Shown one piece after another: positions 12,201 to 25,900 of a DNA stretch of 64,000 bases. A model generated the notes under the pieces. The model had not been told where the DNA came from and did not search any database. It saw only the letters and a program-made list of their open reading frames with translations. The stretch is from Xylocopa sonorina. Lineage: Eukaryota > Arthropoda > Insecta > Hymenoptera > Apidae. The translations under genes and the position numbers were made by a program. Position 1 is the first letter of the stretch. Each line of letters begins with the position of its first letter. The stretch spans positions 2,507,501 to 2,571,500 of the forward strand of contig NC_135207.1 of assembly GCF_050948175.1 (NCBI RefSeq), in the 5' to 3' direction.

Positions 12201-13604
12201 TACAAATGCATGGTGAAAACGTAGAATATCTTACTTACTCTCTTATTTCTACTTGAGATGATTTAGAAATATGTCTACTTTAAATATTTTCTACTTTATT
12301 CTATCTGTGTATCTATTTTACTTTACAAGTTATTCGTACAAAAAGATGGCTACCACCACAATAAACTCTGTCTATACAAGTATGCACGTTCTCGAAGGCT
12401 TATGCGTCATTACTTACAATCTACCACATCAGAGCTTATCTCTTGTTTATCGCAAAGTTTACGAGTGAGTTGTGGTTCGTGTACGAAAGCCACGTGCACA
12501 ACTGCATACGCGATAAACTGCAAACGATCATCTTACGTCGTGGAATGTATCCAAATTTTAATACAACGTTAAACAATGCACTGCATAAATTAACGTGATT
12601 TGTCAGTATTGAATTACGGTTCTAATACAATGCTATGTGTAACAAAAGGTTTGTACAGGCTTGTGTATGTAGCTGTGTACTGGGTTTGAAGCTCGCCCAA
12701 ACCCATCTTATAAATAAGTGGCCGACAAGCAATGCTGATGCATCAGACTCTCACGGATGCACATTTTGTGGACAGAATTTATTGTACACAGTAGTAAGTT
12801 TCTTTTTTGTGAGTATGTGGGAAATGAAAAGAGAGAAATGGGTATTTGTATAAGAAAAAGTTGCTCAAATTATTGAGCTGCGCGACATATTTAAAAACGA
12901 TGGAAGTTTCAGAAATAGTTTCTCGTCAAGTTTGTCTAAAACTTATGTCATGGAGATTGGTATTATAGTAGCATGTATCTCACAAACAGCAATATTGCGT
13001 AAGGTTTTATCCTTGATAGGAAAAAAATTGAACAAATTACGCGTTTACTAATGATAAATATCCATAAAATAGAATGAGATCCTTATGGTAGTCGTGCTAT
13101 TCACGTTATGCTGTCTTGTGGACTTTTATCATTAGTACGCGCATGTTTAAATGATTGTAGACAAAATACTCATTGTATTGTGCACAAAATTTTCGAAAAC
13201 CAGTCACGATTGGTTTAAGCTGAAATTTCTAAAGTAATCCAGTTTACAACTGGAAGGATTAACTTAAAAATTTTGTGGAAAACGTTTTACCATTTTAGTG
13301 TAAAACAATTATTTGAAATAAGGGTTGCTGGTTAGGTTATTGGAAGCGATCTTCCGTCATCCACCACCAGAGGGACCGCAACCATACAAAATGGATAACC
13401 TCGTTTCCACCTTCGTTTCTGTATAATAGAAATTCTGACTTGCATCCAACATTTCAATGTCTAACGTATGGGTCTGCTGGACAGCCTTAGTCGATGAGTC
13501 CTTAGCAAGCTCCTTGAATGAAATTTTCTTCCCTCTATTTTCCTTCTCTTTTTCTTCACACTGAAACCTTCACAGTCATGCCTTCTTACTCAGTAGCACG
13601 CGCT
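9236..13604. other. AT-rich intergenic DNA, nothing firm
   Basis: No exon or complete transposon recognised. A segment near 13280-13330 (CGTTTTACCATTTTAGTGTAA) resembles the arms of the inverted-repeat element at 20528-23433, suggesting a distant relative. Short pieces near 12430 and 12690 resemble the small inverted repeat at 5440. Confidence 0.4.
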
Positions 13605-14370
13605 GTAGATCTAAAAGCAACCAATTAACATCTGACAAGATTTTTACTGTTTATTCTCGACTGCCAAGTTTCGCAGATAATTGTGTTCTCCTTCATTTTC
13701 GTCTTATTTCGGTTTCTCAAATTATTTCTTTCTTCTATGTCCATTTGTTAGCTACTTTTTTCTTATTATGGCTGTAATGTTCCATGCAAGGATGATCTGT
13801 GCAACTTTAGACATATGTAACTGACTTATATATTTGTAAATGCGCGCTGTAAATCTAAAAACAATCAATTAATATTTGACAAATTTTTTACTGTTCATTC
13901 TCGACTGCCAAGTTTTGCAGATGATCGTGTTCATCTTCATTTTATTCCTTCTTCTTCATTTTTATTCTTCTTTCATTTCTGCGTTTCTTATTTCATTTTT
14001 TTCAAGTTATTCCTTTCATTTACGTCTATTTGTTGGCCACTTTTTTTTCATTATGGCTGTAATGTTCCATGCAAGGATAATCTGCTCAACTTTAGACATG
14101 TGTAACTGACTTATATACTTGTAAATGCGCGAAGTAAATCTAAAAACAACCAATTAACATTTGACAAGATTTTTACTCTTTTTTTCTCGACTGCCAAGTT
14201 TTGCAAATAATTGTGTTCTCCTTCATTTTCGTCTTATTTTGGTTTCTCAAATTATTCTTTTCATCTACGTCCATTTGTTGGCCACTTTTTTTTATTATGG
14301 CTGTAATGTTCCATGCATGGATGATCTGTGCAGCTTTAGACATGTGTAACTGACTTATATGTTTGTAGAC
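13605..14370. repeat. tandem array, 3 units of about 245-285 bp
   Basis: AACCAATTAACAT or a close variant recurs near 13619, 13863 and 14148. Each unit continues with TTCTCGACTGCCAAGTTT and TTATGGCTGTAATGTTCCATG. The middle unit is longer owing to extra TTCTTCATTTTTATTC sequence. Open frames in this stretch are by-products of the array. Confidence 0.85.
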
Positions 14371-16548
14371 GTGCACAATTATTTATTCGAGCATGCATGT
14401 ACGACATGAGCTTTAAAGATGAATCAAGACGGATTCACGCGGTTCTAGATCTAATCTAGAAAGAAGTACTACCGACGAATCATTCGCTGTGTCAACGATC
14501 ACTGTTGTTAATACTGATAATCAATTGATAAAACGAAAGACATGTTATGTAATTAATAGAGATTGGTAGATTAGGTATATAGAACCGCATGAATTCACAG
14601 AAAATGAGATATGCGTCTTATTACATATAATATTATATAACATCTTATTAGAGTACAATATTCTGCTCGGTCTTCTTTGGCTCAAAATGATCAGTTCTGT
14701 TCCTTCCTTTTTATTTTAAACTTTTTTGCATGTCGAGTTTAATATACGAGTGCGAGGAATAAATATTTATTACGTTTACGAAGCTCGAGGAAGTATTTCA
14801 ATTTTGTTTATACTTTTTTTCGATGCATCAGCTTGTATCATTTCAAATAATAATATTTAGAACCTTGAACGTCAAAAATGTTAACGTGAGCCTTTTTTTT
14901 TAAAAAGATTCTCAGTATTTTATCAGAAATGCAATTCCTTTAGGTGTACATGTAGGTAGAACATTATAGAAAATAAATGTTACGTTGATAACAATTCTCT
15001 TTAGCATTCTACTGACAAAGATAAGAACTACAGAAACATTAGTGTACCGTTACTGCATACATTACCTACTTTATTATCAATGGTAACTGTTCAAAAAAAA
15101 AAAAAGGCGCCATTTAGATGGTAATTGAATACGTTGTAAACATTTTGAGCACACTTTCGAACTCGTTGCATTTTCGAGATATTTGGAAAACGGATAGCAA
15201 TCACTACTCTTGCTACGAATTAGTGGTTAAGTGGTACGTTCACAAGTGGTTTGTCCATACGAGTGATGTCGTCAATATTTGTTGTCTCGTCACTTCAGAG
15301 CTTATCTCGTACTTAAACGGAGAAGTTTAGGCGTGTCTAAGGCTGCGTGCACCATTGCGTATGCGAGGCTGTAGATATTTATTACATACTTGAAATGTAA
15401 CCGGCTGGAACTTAAAATAGTGACTTAACTTTAATCCAATGTACACGAGTTACCAGTCGAAGTAACTTATTGGGTCAGTATTGAATTAGGATTGAGTTGT
15501 CTTTACTAATTTCATTTGCTTACACTACTGCGTTTGTATTTGTAGTAACAGACACTTTATCTAGCCTTGTATATGTAGTGGTTGCATTGGTATTTGTTGT
15601 AATACCTATGAGTAGATGTTAATAGAATTAATTGCTGTAGTAGCAACCTCTTTTTTTCGTGTAAATGTATCTGTAAGAGAAAGTTGTTCGAATTATCTGT
15701 TTTGCATCGTGTCGATTAATAATACGAGCATGTGCAATAAGCGGGACGCGAATAATTTGAGATCCTTAGAAAGATCAATTGTTACGGGCCCGTGGCCTAT
15801 TCAAACGACTTTTTAAACGCATCAAGTTACTCGTGGAACGCTTATCGCGCACGCTGGACTTAAAGCTAACATTGATCCTACGCGTTGCAACGCGAACGCT
15901 ACGATATTTAATCTCGAAGGAGACAACTGTTTATACAAGAAGTTCTACAAACGACAATTGCTATCCTCTACGCGTACAAAACGGTTTCCTCCGTTCGAAT
16001 GAAATAAAAATCAGTAGTAACGAGTTTACATTTAGAACTTTGTTGTTTGAGAAAAATCGTTTCGAAGATCGCGTTAAATAAGCTCGCAGCACCTACTTCC
16101 GCCAATAAACCGCTATTATCCGCTACAGTTTCATCAGCTTCCCATATACTCGCACATTTCTTTATACTAACAGTTACATATTTCATTGACACGCTTATGC
16201 AATTGCACTTGATGTAACTCACAGAAGACACACAACCCTGACACTTGAGTGGCATTAATAACTGATACTGCAATCTCATCAGATTAAAATGTCCCGCGAA
16301 CGTCGCATGAATTATAATAACTCGTAATTATGCGATCAATTATATTACAAACAACCACGGTGTTACATAAATTTCAAAACACACGTACGAACACGTACAC
16401 ACATACGTACAGAATCGCAATTCTCCAAGAAGAAGCACGGTTGGGTATCGCTCGAATCTTTAGTCGGACAAGAGCCGCGCGAAGATCCCAATCGTGTGCT
16501 GGCAACAGGCGCGGGATTTCTCGTTCACGTTCGTCGCTACTTTTTCAG
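14371..16548. other. upstream region of Acsl
   Basis: Unique AT-rich DNA that becomes more GC-rich after about 16280. The Acsl 5' untranslated exon or exons and promoter should lie in or upstream of this stretch, but I cannot place a transcription start. An acceptor-like TTTTTCAG at 16541-16548 precedes the start codon by 4 bases, so the 5' UTR is probably spliced. Confidence 0.4.
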
Positions 16549-16552
16549 GGAG

Positions 16553-16903
16553 ATGGAAGGTTTCTGGATCACGAGCGCGATCAACGCGATCAAGGCGCTT
16601 TCGTACGTGTACGACCTGCTGACGTTCCCAGTGTTCCTCGTGCTGCAGCGGCCGTGGGAGAAGCGGAAGGCCTCGCGCAGGATCAAGGCGCGACCTATCG
16701 CGAAGGACGAGCAGACCGTCACCTACAGGAGCGTTGACCCCCCAGAGCCGATGCACATCATGCTCGAGCGTGAAAATATCGACACGCTCGAGAAGATGCT
16801 GTCCTGGGTCGCCACTGTGCACAGCGACAAGAAGTGCCTTGGTACGAGGGAGATACTCGCTGAGGAGGACGAACTTCAACCGAACGGCAGAATATTTAAA
16901 AAG
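16553..16903 (+). CDS. Acsl: Acsl coding exon 1 (residues 1-117)
   Basis: Holds the start codon, the N-terminal membrane anchor (ALSYVYDLLTFPVFLVLQ) and the conserved GTREILAEEDELQPNGR. It ends in phase 0 at AAG|GTACGA. The open frame continues upstream without an ATG, so 16553 is the first plausible start. Confidence 0.92.
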
Positions 16904-19900
16904 GTACGACGATGCTAATTGCTTTCATCCTGGTGGAAATGGGTTTTATACAGTTGACTCCTCCTCGTATAACGCGGTACTCGTGGAACGCGGTTTCCAT
17001 ATAACGCGGAGCTGAAATTGCGACAGCCCTCCTATATATATATATATGAAATATATATATTAAAAGGCATGCCATCTCTTTTTACTCAAGGATAAGAGAT
17101 TAATTTTTGTATTTGGTTTCTTAGAAATATATATATGAAAAGGTATGCCATCTCTTTTTACTCAAGGATAAGAGCTTAATTTTTGTATTTGGTTTTTTAG
17201 AAATATATATATGAAAAGACCCTAAAAGTAAATAAATATATATATGAAAATCTCTTCTCACTCGAGAATAAGAAATTAATTTTTGTATTTGGTTTCTTAG
17301 AAATATATATATATGAAAAGACATGCTCCAACTCTTCTCATTCGAGGATAAGAGATTAATTTTTGTATTTGATTTCTTAGAAATATATATATGAAAAGAC
17401 ATGCCATCTCTTTTTACTCAAGGATAAGAGATTAATTTTTGTATTTGGTTTCTTAGAAATATATATATGAAAAGGTATGCCATCTTTTTTTACTCAAGGA
17501 TAAGAGTTTAATTTTTGTATTTGGTTTCTTAGAAATATATATATATGAAAAGACATGTCATCTCTTTTTACTCAAGGATAAGAGATTAATTTTTGTATTT
17601 GGTTTCTTAGAAATATATATCTGAAAAGAAATGCCATCTCTTCTCACTGGAGGACAAGAAATTAATTTTTGGATTTGGTTTCCAAGAAAAACCAATACAT
17701 TCTTATACAGGGTGATCGATAGCTGCTGGTACAACAGAAAGGGGAGTGATTCTACATAAAAAAATAAGTCGAAAATATAGAATAATAATTATTCATTTGA
17801 GGCTTTGCTTTTGAGAAAATCGAGTTTGAAGTTTTGTTGATAAATACTTCCAATATCACGGAAATATTTTTCTAGCTATGAGAGATTTTTTAAACCAATA
17901 TTACCAAGGTTGGATTGGTCATGGTGGAACTATAGCTTGGCCACCACGCTCTTCTGAGTTTAATCTTGCTTGACTTTTACTTATGGAGTTATATTAAATC
18001 AATTGTTTATTCTGAAGAAATTAAAAGTTGCGAGCAATTAAAAGAAAAGATTATTGTAGCCTTTTGTACATTAAAACAACTGAATATCTTAGAAAGTGTT
18101 TATAGAAATTTAATTAGAAGAGCAGAATTATGTTTTCTACAGGATAACCAATATTTTCAGCAATTTCTTTAAGAATAAAATTTGTTGCAAATTTTAAACT
18201 TTGATTCAAACATTCTATTTCATTATCTTTTTGTAATTTGCATGTCCCATCGAGACAATGATTTACAGTGAGGGTTTGAATCGACAATTCAAAATCGATT
18301 TTCTTGAAAACAAAGTCTCAAATGAAAAATTGTTATTTTATATTTGCGACTTATTTTTTCATGTAGAATCACTTTCCTTTCGGTTGTACCATCAGTTATC
18401 GATCACCCAGTATATATATAGATTGACGCAAAAGAAATGTCAGTTTTTAACTTTCACATTTAAACGATCATAATTTTTTTTCTAATAAATTGTATTAACC
18501 AAAATGAAAGCCATTAGAATCTGTAGAACGTTGCCAACGAGATACAAGTTTATTTATGCCGCTAGCGTAAAATTCCGGGGTTCTGAAGGCGACAAAACCG
18601 TTTAAGGCGGTTTTTGGCATCGTCTTAGTTTTTAAAGCATTTCTCGCGTGAGAAGTTGTCGAGATGTTTGAAAAAGTGATAGTCAGTGGACAAGAGGTCG
18701 AGTGAGTATGTTGGATGGTCCAGAGTTCCATAGTCCAACTTCTGCAACTTTGTCGCGTCATCATTGCAACATGTGCTCGAGCGTTGTCCTTGCTCTTAAT
18801 TGCTTTTTGTCCAGCATTGATAAAGTGATCAAAATATAGCTATAATTAAGATCAATCATATAATATTTGTGATCAAAATAAAGAGCAGATTCTAAACTTT
18901 AAAATGACGTATATATTGACAATATTTATTTGAAAATTTATTAAAATTTTAAAGACAAAGTTGAACCATATAAAAACCGACATTCCTTTTACATCAACTT
19001 AATAGGACTATAAAAAAAATTAAACTATAGTTTTAAGAGGTTCAAATCGCCCCTATTGATACAAAATTCGATAGAGTAGTAGAATAGAGCCTCTTGGAAC
19101 TTTATTCGAGAAGTGTTTATTGCAATCTTGATAAATACTTACACATTTATTGAATTTTGTTAACACGTGTCGTGTTGGATTCGTTAGAAACAAATCGACA
19201 GGATTAAAACTAAGAATTTTTAATGAGGTATGGCACAAAAGTTTGTGCCACTTGAATATGCCATATTGATCTATGCTTGGCATTCTCAAGTCTTCTTATA
19301 TCTTTGATAATGTCTGAAATTATTTAACGTGCGAAATGAGTAAAACTGACATTCAGAGCAGAGAATAATCATCCACTAATCACCTTAATATTGCTAAGGA
19401 TATTCTGCTAAGTAATTTCAAAAAAGGTTTTAACTGTCTCTCATTGTTCAATAAAAGGTTATTATCAAAAAATATTTATAAATTATAGCTGGTATTTTAA
19501 GTATCGAAGAAAAGGGATTTAAGTAATAGATCATTAATGAACAGAAGACTAAAATATGAGAAATAGAAATATTTCGTTATTTCAAGTGAAACATTTATTT
19601 AAAATTTCGATCTATCGATAAAAAAGGGATGCCATTTTCTATGTCTTCGTTTCGAAATAATAAATTGAAATGACATTTAATATAATTTACATTTAAGAAA
19701 TTGACACTTGATATAATATAATTTCACAAAATTTTTTAATTAAGTTAGGTTCAGTTATGTTCGAATATTCAAACAGTTCAAAATTCGAATATTCGATCTT
19801 CAAATTCCGTATCGAATCTGAGTGCTCGAATTGTTTTGAACATATTTCAAAGTGTTCTGTCCTTTCAGAGGATAAAATGATTAAAATGAGGAAATGTTTA

Positions 19901-22900
19901 AGATGGAAAAAGTCGATTTGAACGTCTTCAAATTTTCAATAGATAAAAAATTTCAAATCAAAATTCAATAGATAGAAAGAAATGTTTTAAAATGGAAAAA
20001 AGCAATTTGAACGTCTTCAAAGTCTTCAATAAATAACATTGCTGCAGCTATGTTCATAATGTACAAGTATGCAAATTGAATACTCTTCTGCGTTTAACAG
20101 CCAACGTAATATATGACATACTCTAGTAAAAAGAGGTTGACTTACGAAACATACGTCGCAACAATGCACGACTGTAACAAGTGTTATGAAATAGGTAAGA
20201 CTGCATTTATGAGACATCTCATGCTCAATCGGGCTAAAAGTTTGCAAACAATTTCGTTTTACATAAACACAACGATTGCAAGGCAATTTTTCGACCAGTG
20301 AAACGATAACGCCAAACGTTTGTAAAAAATAATTACCATTTGCCATTTTGGTAAGTTTCAAATACTTTTATGCTTCGATTTCGCTAAAATTCTGAACTAG
20401 ATTTATCTCATGTAAAACCAATGTTTGCAGCAAAGGTTTTTGGCAGGTCAAAAGTTAAGATCCAAGATTATTTAAAAAAACATTTTATTACTGTAATGTC
20501 GCTTTCTGTGTAATCAATACAGTGTAAAATAAAACACAATAGTAGTTAAAATAGAATCGATTAAGGCATACTTAAAAATATCCTAGATATAAATTTAATA
20601 ATAATATTAGTAAATTAATAATTTAATATTAATAATTTAATAATAAAATATTGTATTTTATAGATTAAGTTTTGTGTGGATCATTTTTAACCAACTTTCG
20701 CAAGGCGATCACCAACCATTGTTGTTAGAATCGTTCTTACCTCGAACAATTGCCTTAAACTAAAAGGTAAAACGTTATTCGTCAAATTTTAGCCTTTAAA
20801 TTTCGAATTGTCAAAGACAACATTCTTCTTATACAAAGTGAAACTAATTTAAAACAGCCAAACAGTGAAACTATTATAGAAAATTGAGATTGTTTTTATT
20901 ATAAAGAGCATACTTTCATTTGTAAAAAAAAATTAGTGGAAGAAATTATAGTCGATAAATTAGTACAGACTGAAGTTCACTTCCATTTGCTTCATATTTA
21001 TGTATATTATACATATATGCACGTTTAACAGCATGTAAATTAGGGATTTTTATTCTTTTACATTATAATTACGGCACAAATTGCATAAACATTGTATCGC
21101 AAAGTAAATACCTCGATTTTTTGTTTGCCATAAAAAAAGAAAGAAAAAAAAGGTGAATATTTAATGCAAATATACTATTACATATTAATAGTTAACGCTT
21201 TTAAATACTGTGTAGTTAGCAGTGATAACGTAAGAGATAAAAAGAATTTGTATTATGTCAAATAGTTTTTCTATCTCTGTTTCCATTACGGATAAGAAGA
21301 AAAACATTATTTCAATTTTCTCAGAGATTGCAAGAACAATGTTTAAGTATCAGTTTAATGCTTTTGTCGATGCGTCGACGATATGAAATGTTTTTGTTTA
21401 AATACTTCTCTCTAGTATACCGTATTGCACTGTATAAGAATGTATTGCTGTTTTTAATTGGTTTTCCAATAAAGTGGCGTTGATTTAATCCCTGATTCAG
21501 TTTCTAGCGTTTTTTAGTTCGAAATAACTTGCAAATCTTTTTACTATTTTTCTTAAACAAGTATTTTATGCAACTGACTTAATAAATCAAATAACTTTAA
21601 AAAATAATAAAAAGCTTGTACAAATTAATATATTAAGTTGGTTAAAAAAGTCATTTTCTTTTTATATTATAACAATTAAGAGAAAATATTTTTTAAAGTA
21701 GATTCGCTTCGTTTTATACGATCACAGACAAATTAAACTGTTTCATGTGTAAATAAGAACATGTAACAAAAAAATGATCTATACAATCAGAACAACACAG
21801 TGGTTTTTATGATCACTGTGATAGATCCTAACTCTAACATCTCGTACACCATTTCTAATTATGAAAATGTCAATAAATTGTTAAAACAGATTTTCAACAC
21901 AATGCAAGTAACAGAAGATGTAATACAAATAGCAAACGACCAATGTTGCAAACAACATCAGAAATTGCATCAGACCCAATAGACACAAACTACGTTTCAT
22001 TTAGAAAACTACAAAAGCCCATAATTACTAAATCTAAGAATACACCAATCTTAAAAAAAAGGAGACTAAAACAGTCTCAATTACAGTCTTCAAGTCCTAC
22101 ACTTGTAAAGAGATATTCTTGAACCAGTTGAAAACACAATTGATGACTTCAAAGAGAATCACACCCTCGACTATAAACAGCAGGAAGTACGTTTCATTTA
22201 GAACACTAAAAAAGCCCATAATTACTAAATTTAAGAATACATCAATCTTAAAAAAAAAGAAGAGTAAAACAGTCTCAATTACAGTCTTCAAGTCCTACAC
22301 CCATAAATAGATATTCTCGAACCAGTTGAAAACACCAATTGAAGACTCTAAAGAGACTCACACTCTTATATAATTGTAAACAGCAAGAAGTAAGTTGAAT
22401 TGAAGAGAAAAAACTTGAGAAGTTGTCTTGAAAATAGTTTCGATGCTAAATACCCAGTTGAAATTACTGAAGATTGTGTAGGGGATACACCTGACTCAAT
22501 TGAAATGCTAAACAGAGTATATCCATCACTAAAGAAGCGCAGTATTAAAAATAAAATCACTGAATTGCACGAGAAGCTGAAAAATACAGACACGCAATTC
22601 TCAGGCAATTTAGTCATCGAAACTTGAATCTGATACCAGTTAACCCATTTGCTGCCAAGCCCAGATTGTATGAAGCTATTTCGATTGCCATTTATATTTG
22701 GAGTGGTATTGTTCACCAATGTTTTGTCATTTCTTGGTAAAAGTACATATATCACCATACATAATCATTTGCATGCATAAAATCAAAGACGAGCATACTC
22801 GTCCTTGGCAATGGGAAAGCAACAGAACTCGACATCCTTTTTCGTATTTGCGTACGTAAATCGCGCAGATTAATGAAATAATAAAAATGCAGTTTTTTAC

Positions 22901-25900
22901 ATTTCTATATTTATGTTTGTGGGCACAAAATATTTTTTAATTCAAAAACCAGTGTATTATAATATATTGAAAGTAGGACGAGTATACTCGTCTTGGCAAC
23001 GCCTAACACCCTGCCAAAGACGAGTATACTCGCCCTTGGCAGTGAATGGTTTAAAATATCTGTCTGGATTAAAGAGACCGCTGCTCCATCTTCTTTCTGA
23101 GTCTCAAATTACATTTCAGGTGGAGGATCGTTTTGCGATGAATCGTTCACATCAGAATCATTTTCTATTTCGCTAAAATAGTTTCACTTTGTAGAAGAAC
23201 AATATTGTATTTGACAATTCGAAATTTAACGGCTAAAATTTGACGAATAACGTTTTTCCATTTTAGCGTAAGGCAATTGTTCGAGGTAAGAACGATTCCA
23301 ACAACAATGGTTGGTGATCGCCTTGCGAAACTTGGTTAAAAATGATCTACACGAAACTTAATCTATAAAATATAATAATATTTAGGATATTTTCAAGTAT
23401 ACTATTTTACATTTTTACATTTTAACTATCATGTTTTCGCAGACGTTTATTAGCTCTCTCGATCAGAATCTAAAGTTCTTCTTCAGTTCTAAGATATTCT
23501 AAGATAACTCTTGGAGTTATTCAAGAAAGAAGACGTTCTCGAGTCTACTTTTTAGCCAAAGTCGATAAAGCACAACAAAGTTAGTATACAGCTACATATT
23601 GTTTTATACGTAAGTTCAAAAATGATAGCAAAAATTATTTTTTTAGACCCTCGCAATATCAGCCATAAATTCTTACATATTGCACAACAAGAATTGTAAG
23701 AAAAATAGCACAAAAAAATTGACGGATTTGCAATTTGTACATCGCTTGGTGAATAAATTAGTCAGAGACTTTTGTGACGCTGATTTCAAGAATCCATCAA
23801 CTTCTGGAACCGCAGACTAGCTGAACGGTCTTTTGCATATCATTCGACAAGATTTAACTCCGGTTACAGTCATAACGAGTGGTGAATATTAAATCAACTG
23901 CATAGCGTCTATAGTAATCGGACACGTTCTCGTGCGATCATGCGACGAGATTATCTCGAGAATCACGGTAACGCCGTCAAATGTTAGAAAAAATTACTAA
24001 TTTACATTTTCCGTCAACAATATTGTTACTTTATTTATAGCAAACTCCATAATTCATGGTTTTACTTGATACGATGGAAATACACTTGCGATCAATCAAC
24101 ATCCAACAACAAGGAAACGATTAAACGTTCCGCCATGAGTCGTATTTGAATGAATGTATATTGCTTTTCATTGAAAACCAAGTACAAAAATTAATTTCTT
24201 ATCCTTAAGTGAGAAGAGATGACATGTCTTTTCATGTATATATTTCTAAGAAACCAAATACAAATATTAATCTCTTGTCCTCGAGTGAGAAGAGATGGCA
24301 TGACTTTTCATATATATATTTCTAAGAAACAAAATACAAAAATTAATTTCTTATTCTTGAGTGAGAAGAGATGGCATGCCTTTTCATTTATATATTTTTA
24401 AGAAACCAAATACAAAAATTAATTTCTTATTCTCGAGTGAGAAGAGACCTTCGTATATATATTTATTTACTTTTAGAGAGTTTTTTCATATATATATTTT
24501 CAAGAAACTATGGCATGCCTTTTAATATATATATTTCTAAGAAACCAAATACAAAAATTGAACTCTTATCCTCGAATGAGAAGAGATGACATGTCTTTTC
24601 ATATATATATTTTTAAGAAACCAAATACAAAATTTAATCTCTTATCCTTGAGTAAAAAGAGATGGCATGCCTTTTAATATATATATTTCTAAGAAACCAA
24701 ATACAAAAATTAATCTTTTGTCCTCAAGTGAGAAGAGATGGCGTTTCTTTTCATATATATATTTCTAAGATCTTTGTTTGTATAAAAAGCGATAGAGCCT
24801 TATAAGCATAATTAGTAACCAATGCTTTAAGTAAATCTATTCTATATGTTTCAAATTAGTTCAATTCTCCAGAGAGAAGTGCAAGACAAAAAGTTCAATG
24901 CGTGCAAGTAGAAAGTACAGTAAAAAGTAAAATTGTACTATTATTCGTTATTTGTAAAACCCATTTCTAACAATGTGATCCAATAATTATTGAATCTTGG
25001 CAGAAAATTGAACGCTGACTTTGGGTCACTTCCAGTGCATGAAAGTAAAGAGTACAGTAGAAAATAACATTCATTATTTATAAAACCCATTTCTAACAGT
25101 GTACTAATAATTATGTTGAATAGTGACACAAAATTGAACGTTGACTTTGGGTCACTTCCAGTGCATAGAAGTAAAGAGTACAGTAGAAAGTAACATTCAT
25201 TATTTATAAAACCCATTTCTAACAGTGTACTAATAATTATGTTGAATGGTAGCAGAGAATTAAACGCTGATTCCGTCTGTTGCAGTATAAAATGGGAGAG
25301 TACAAATGGAAATCGTACACGGACGTCGATCGACTCACGACTTCGTTTAGTCGTGGCCTCAGAGAGTATGGTCTTACAGCGCGCAAGAATATAGTGATCT
25401 TCGCAGAGACAAGGGCGGAGTGGATGATCGCGGCCTATGGCTGTTTCAAGCAGAACCTAATTATCGTCACCATTTACGCGACCCTGGGCGACGAAGCTAT
25501 CGCTCACGGCATCAACGAAACGGAAGTTGACACTGTGATCACCAGCCACGCGTTGTTGCCAAAGTTCAAACGGCTTTTGGACACGGTGCAGAATGTTAAA
25601 ACGATCATTTACATGGAAGATCAGCTGCAGCCCACCGACACCACAGGCTACAAGGTGTGTATCTCGCTAATACAGCAACATCTACACTTTATTTGTTCTA
25701 GCACTCGTTGCAGATACGTAGACGTATGCTGAATGTATGTTAATTATTTTTTTACGAGTACTTAGCAAGTGCTTTTTAATCGTTGATAAAAATACAATAG
25801 TACGCTACGTTAAAGAAATATTAATCAAACGAACGGCGCTTTATTCATGTTCCATTGTATTTCACTCGTAACACGTGCTTTGCAAAGCTTTCTTCGTCAA

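Larger units (their letters stand above)
20528..23433. mobile_element. unclassified 2.9-kb element with long imperfect inverted repeats
   Basis: The left arm (about 20528-20860) and right arm (about 23165-23433) are imperfect mirror images. For example, CGCAAGGCGATCACCAACCA at about 20698 is mirrored by TGGTTGGTGATCGCCTTGCG at about 23308. They also share TCTATAAAATA-type flanks and ACGTTATTCGTCAAATTTTAGCC. The interior holds broken coding-like segments (21800-21982, 22119-22310, 22400-22627), a 197-bp tandem duplication and a TTAA-flanked MITE. Outer ends were not fixed to a base and no target duplication was confirmed. It may be a decayed DNA transposon or a foldback element. Confidence 0.6.
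16904..25285 (+). other. Acsl intron 1, 8.4 kb, filled with mobile elements
   Basis: Begins GTACGA and ends GTCTGTTGCAG. It contains two inverted satellite arrays (17041, 24185), a DDE-transposon remnant (17708), a mariner remnant (18413), a large inverted-repeat element (20528) with a TTAA-flanked MITE inside (22640), and an acceptor-derived tandem array (24945). A scrap at 16950-17035 with repeated ATAACGCGG resembles the transposon-end satellite at 56090. The stretches 18836-20527 and 23434-24184 hold nothing I recognise. Confidence 0.9.

Noticed and set aside
16496..16552. Upstream extension of the Acsl first exon
   Set aside because: The frame opens at GTG with no ATG. The ATG at 16553 matches the conserved start of the family and follows an acceptor-like sequence.
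17121..17402. Frames with repeated FHIYISKKPNTKI (also 24219-24589)
   Set aside because: Produced by the 76-80-bp satellite. Stops and shifts differ between units.
20026..20361. 111-codon minus frame and overlapping plus frame
   Set aside because: Both strands are open by chance in AT-rich DNA. There is no motif, splice or codon-use support.
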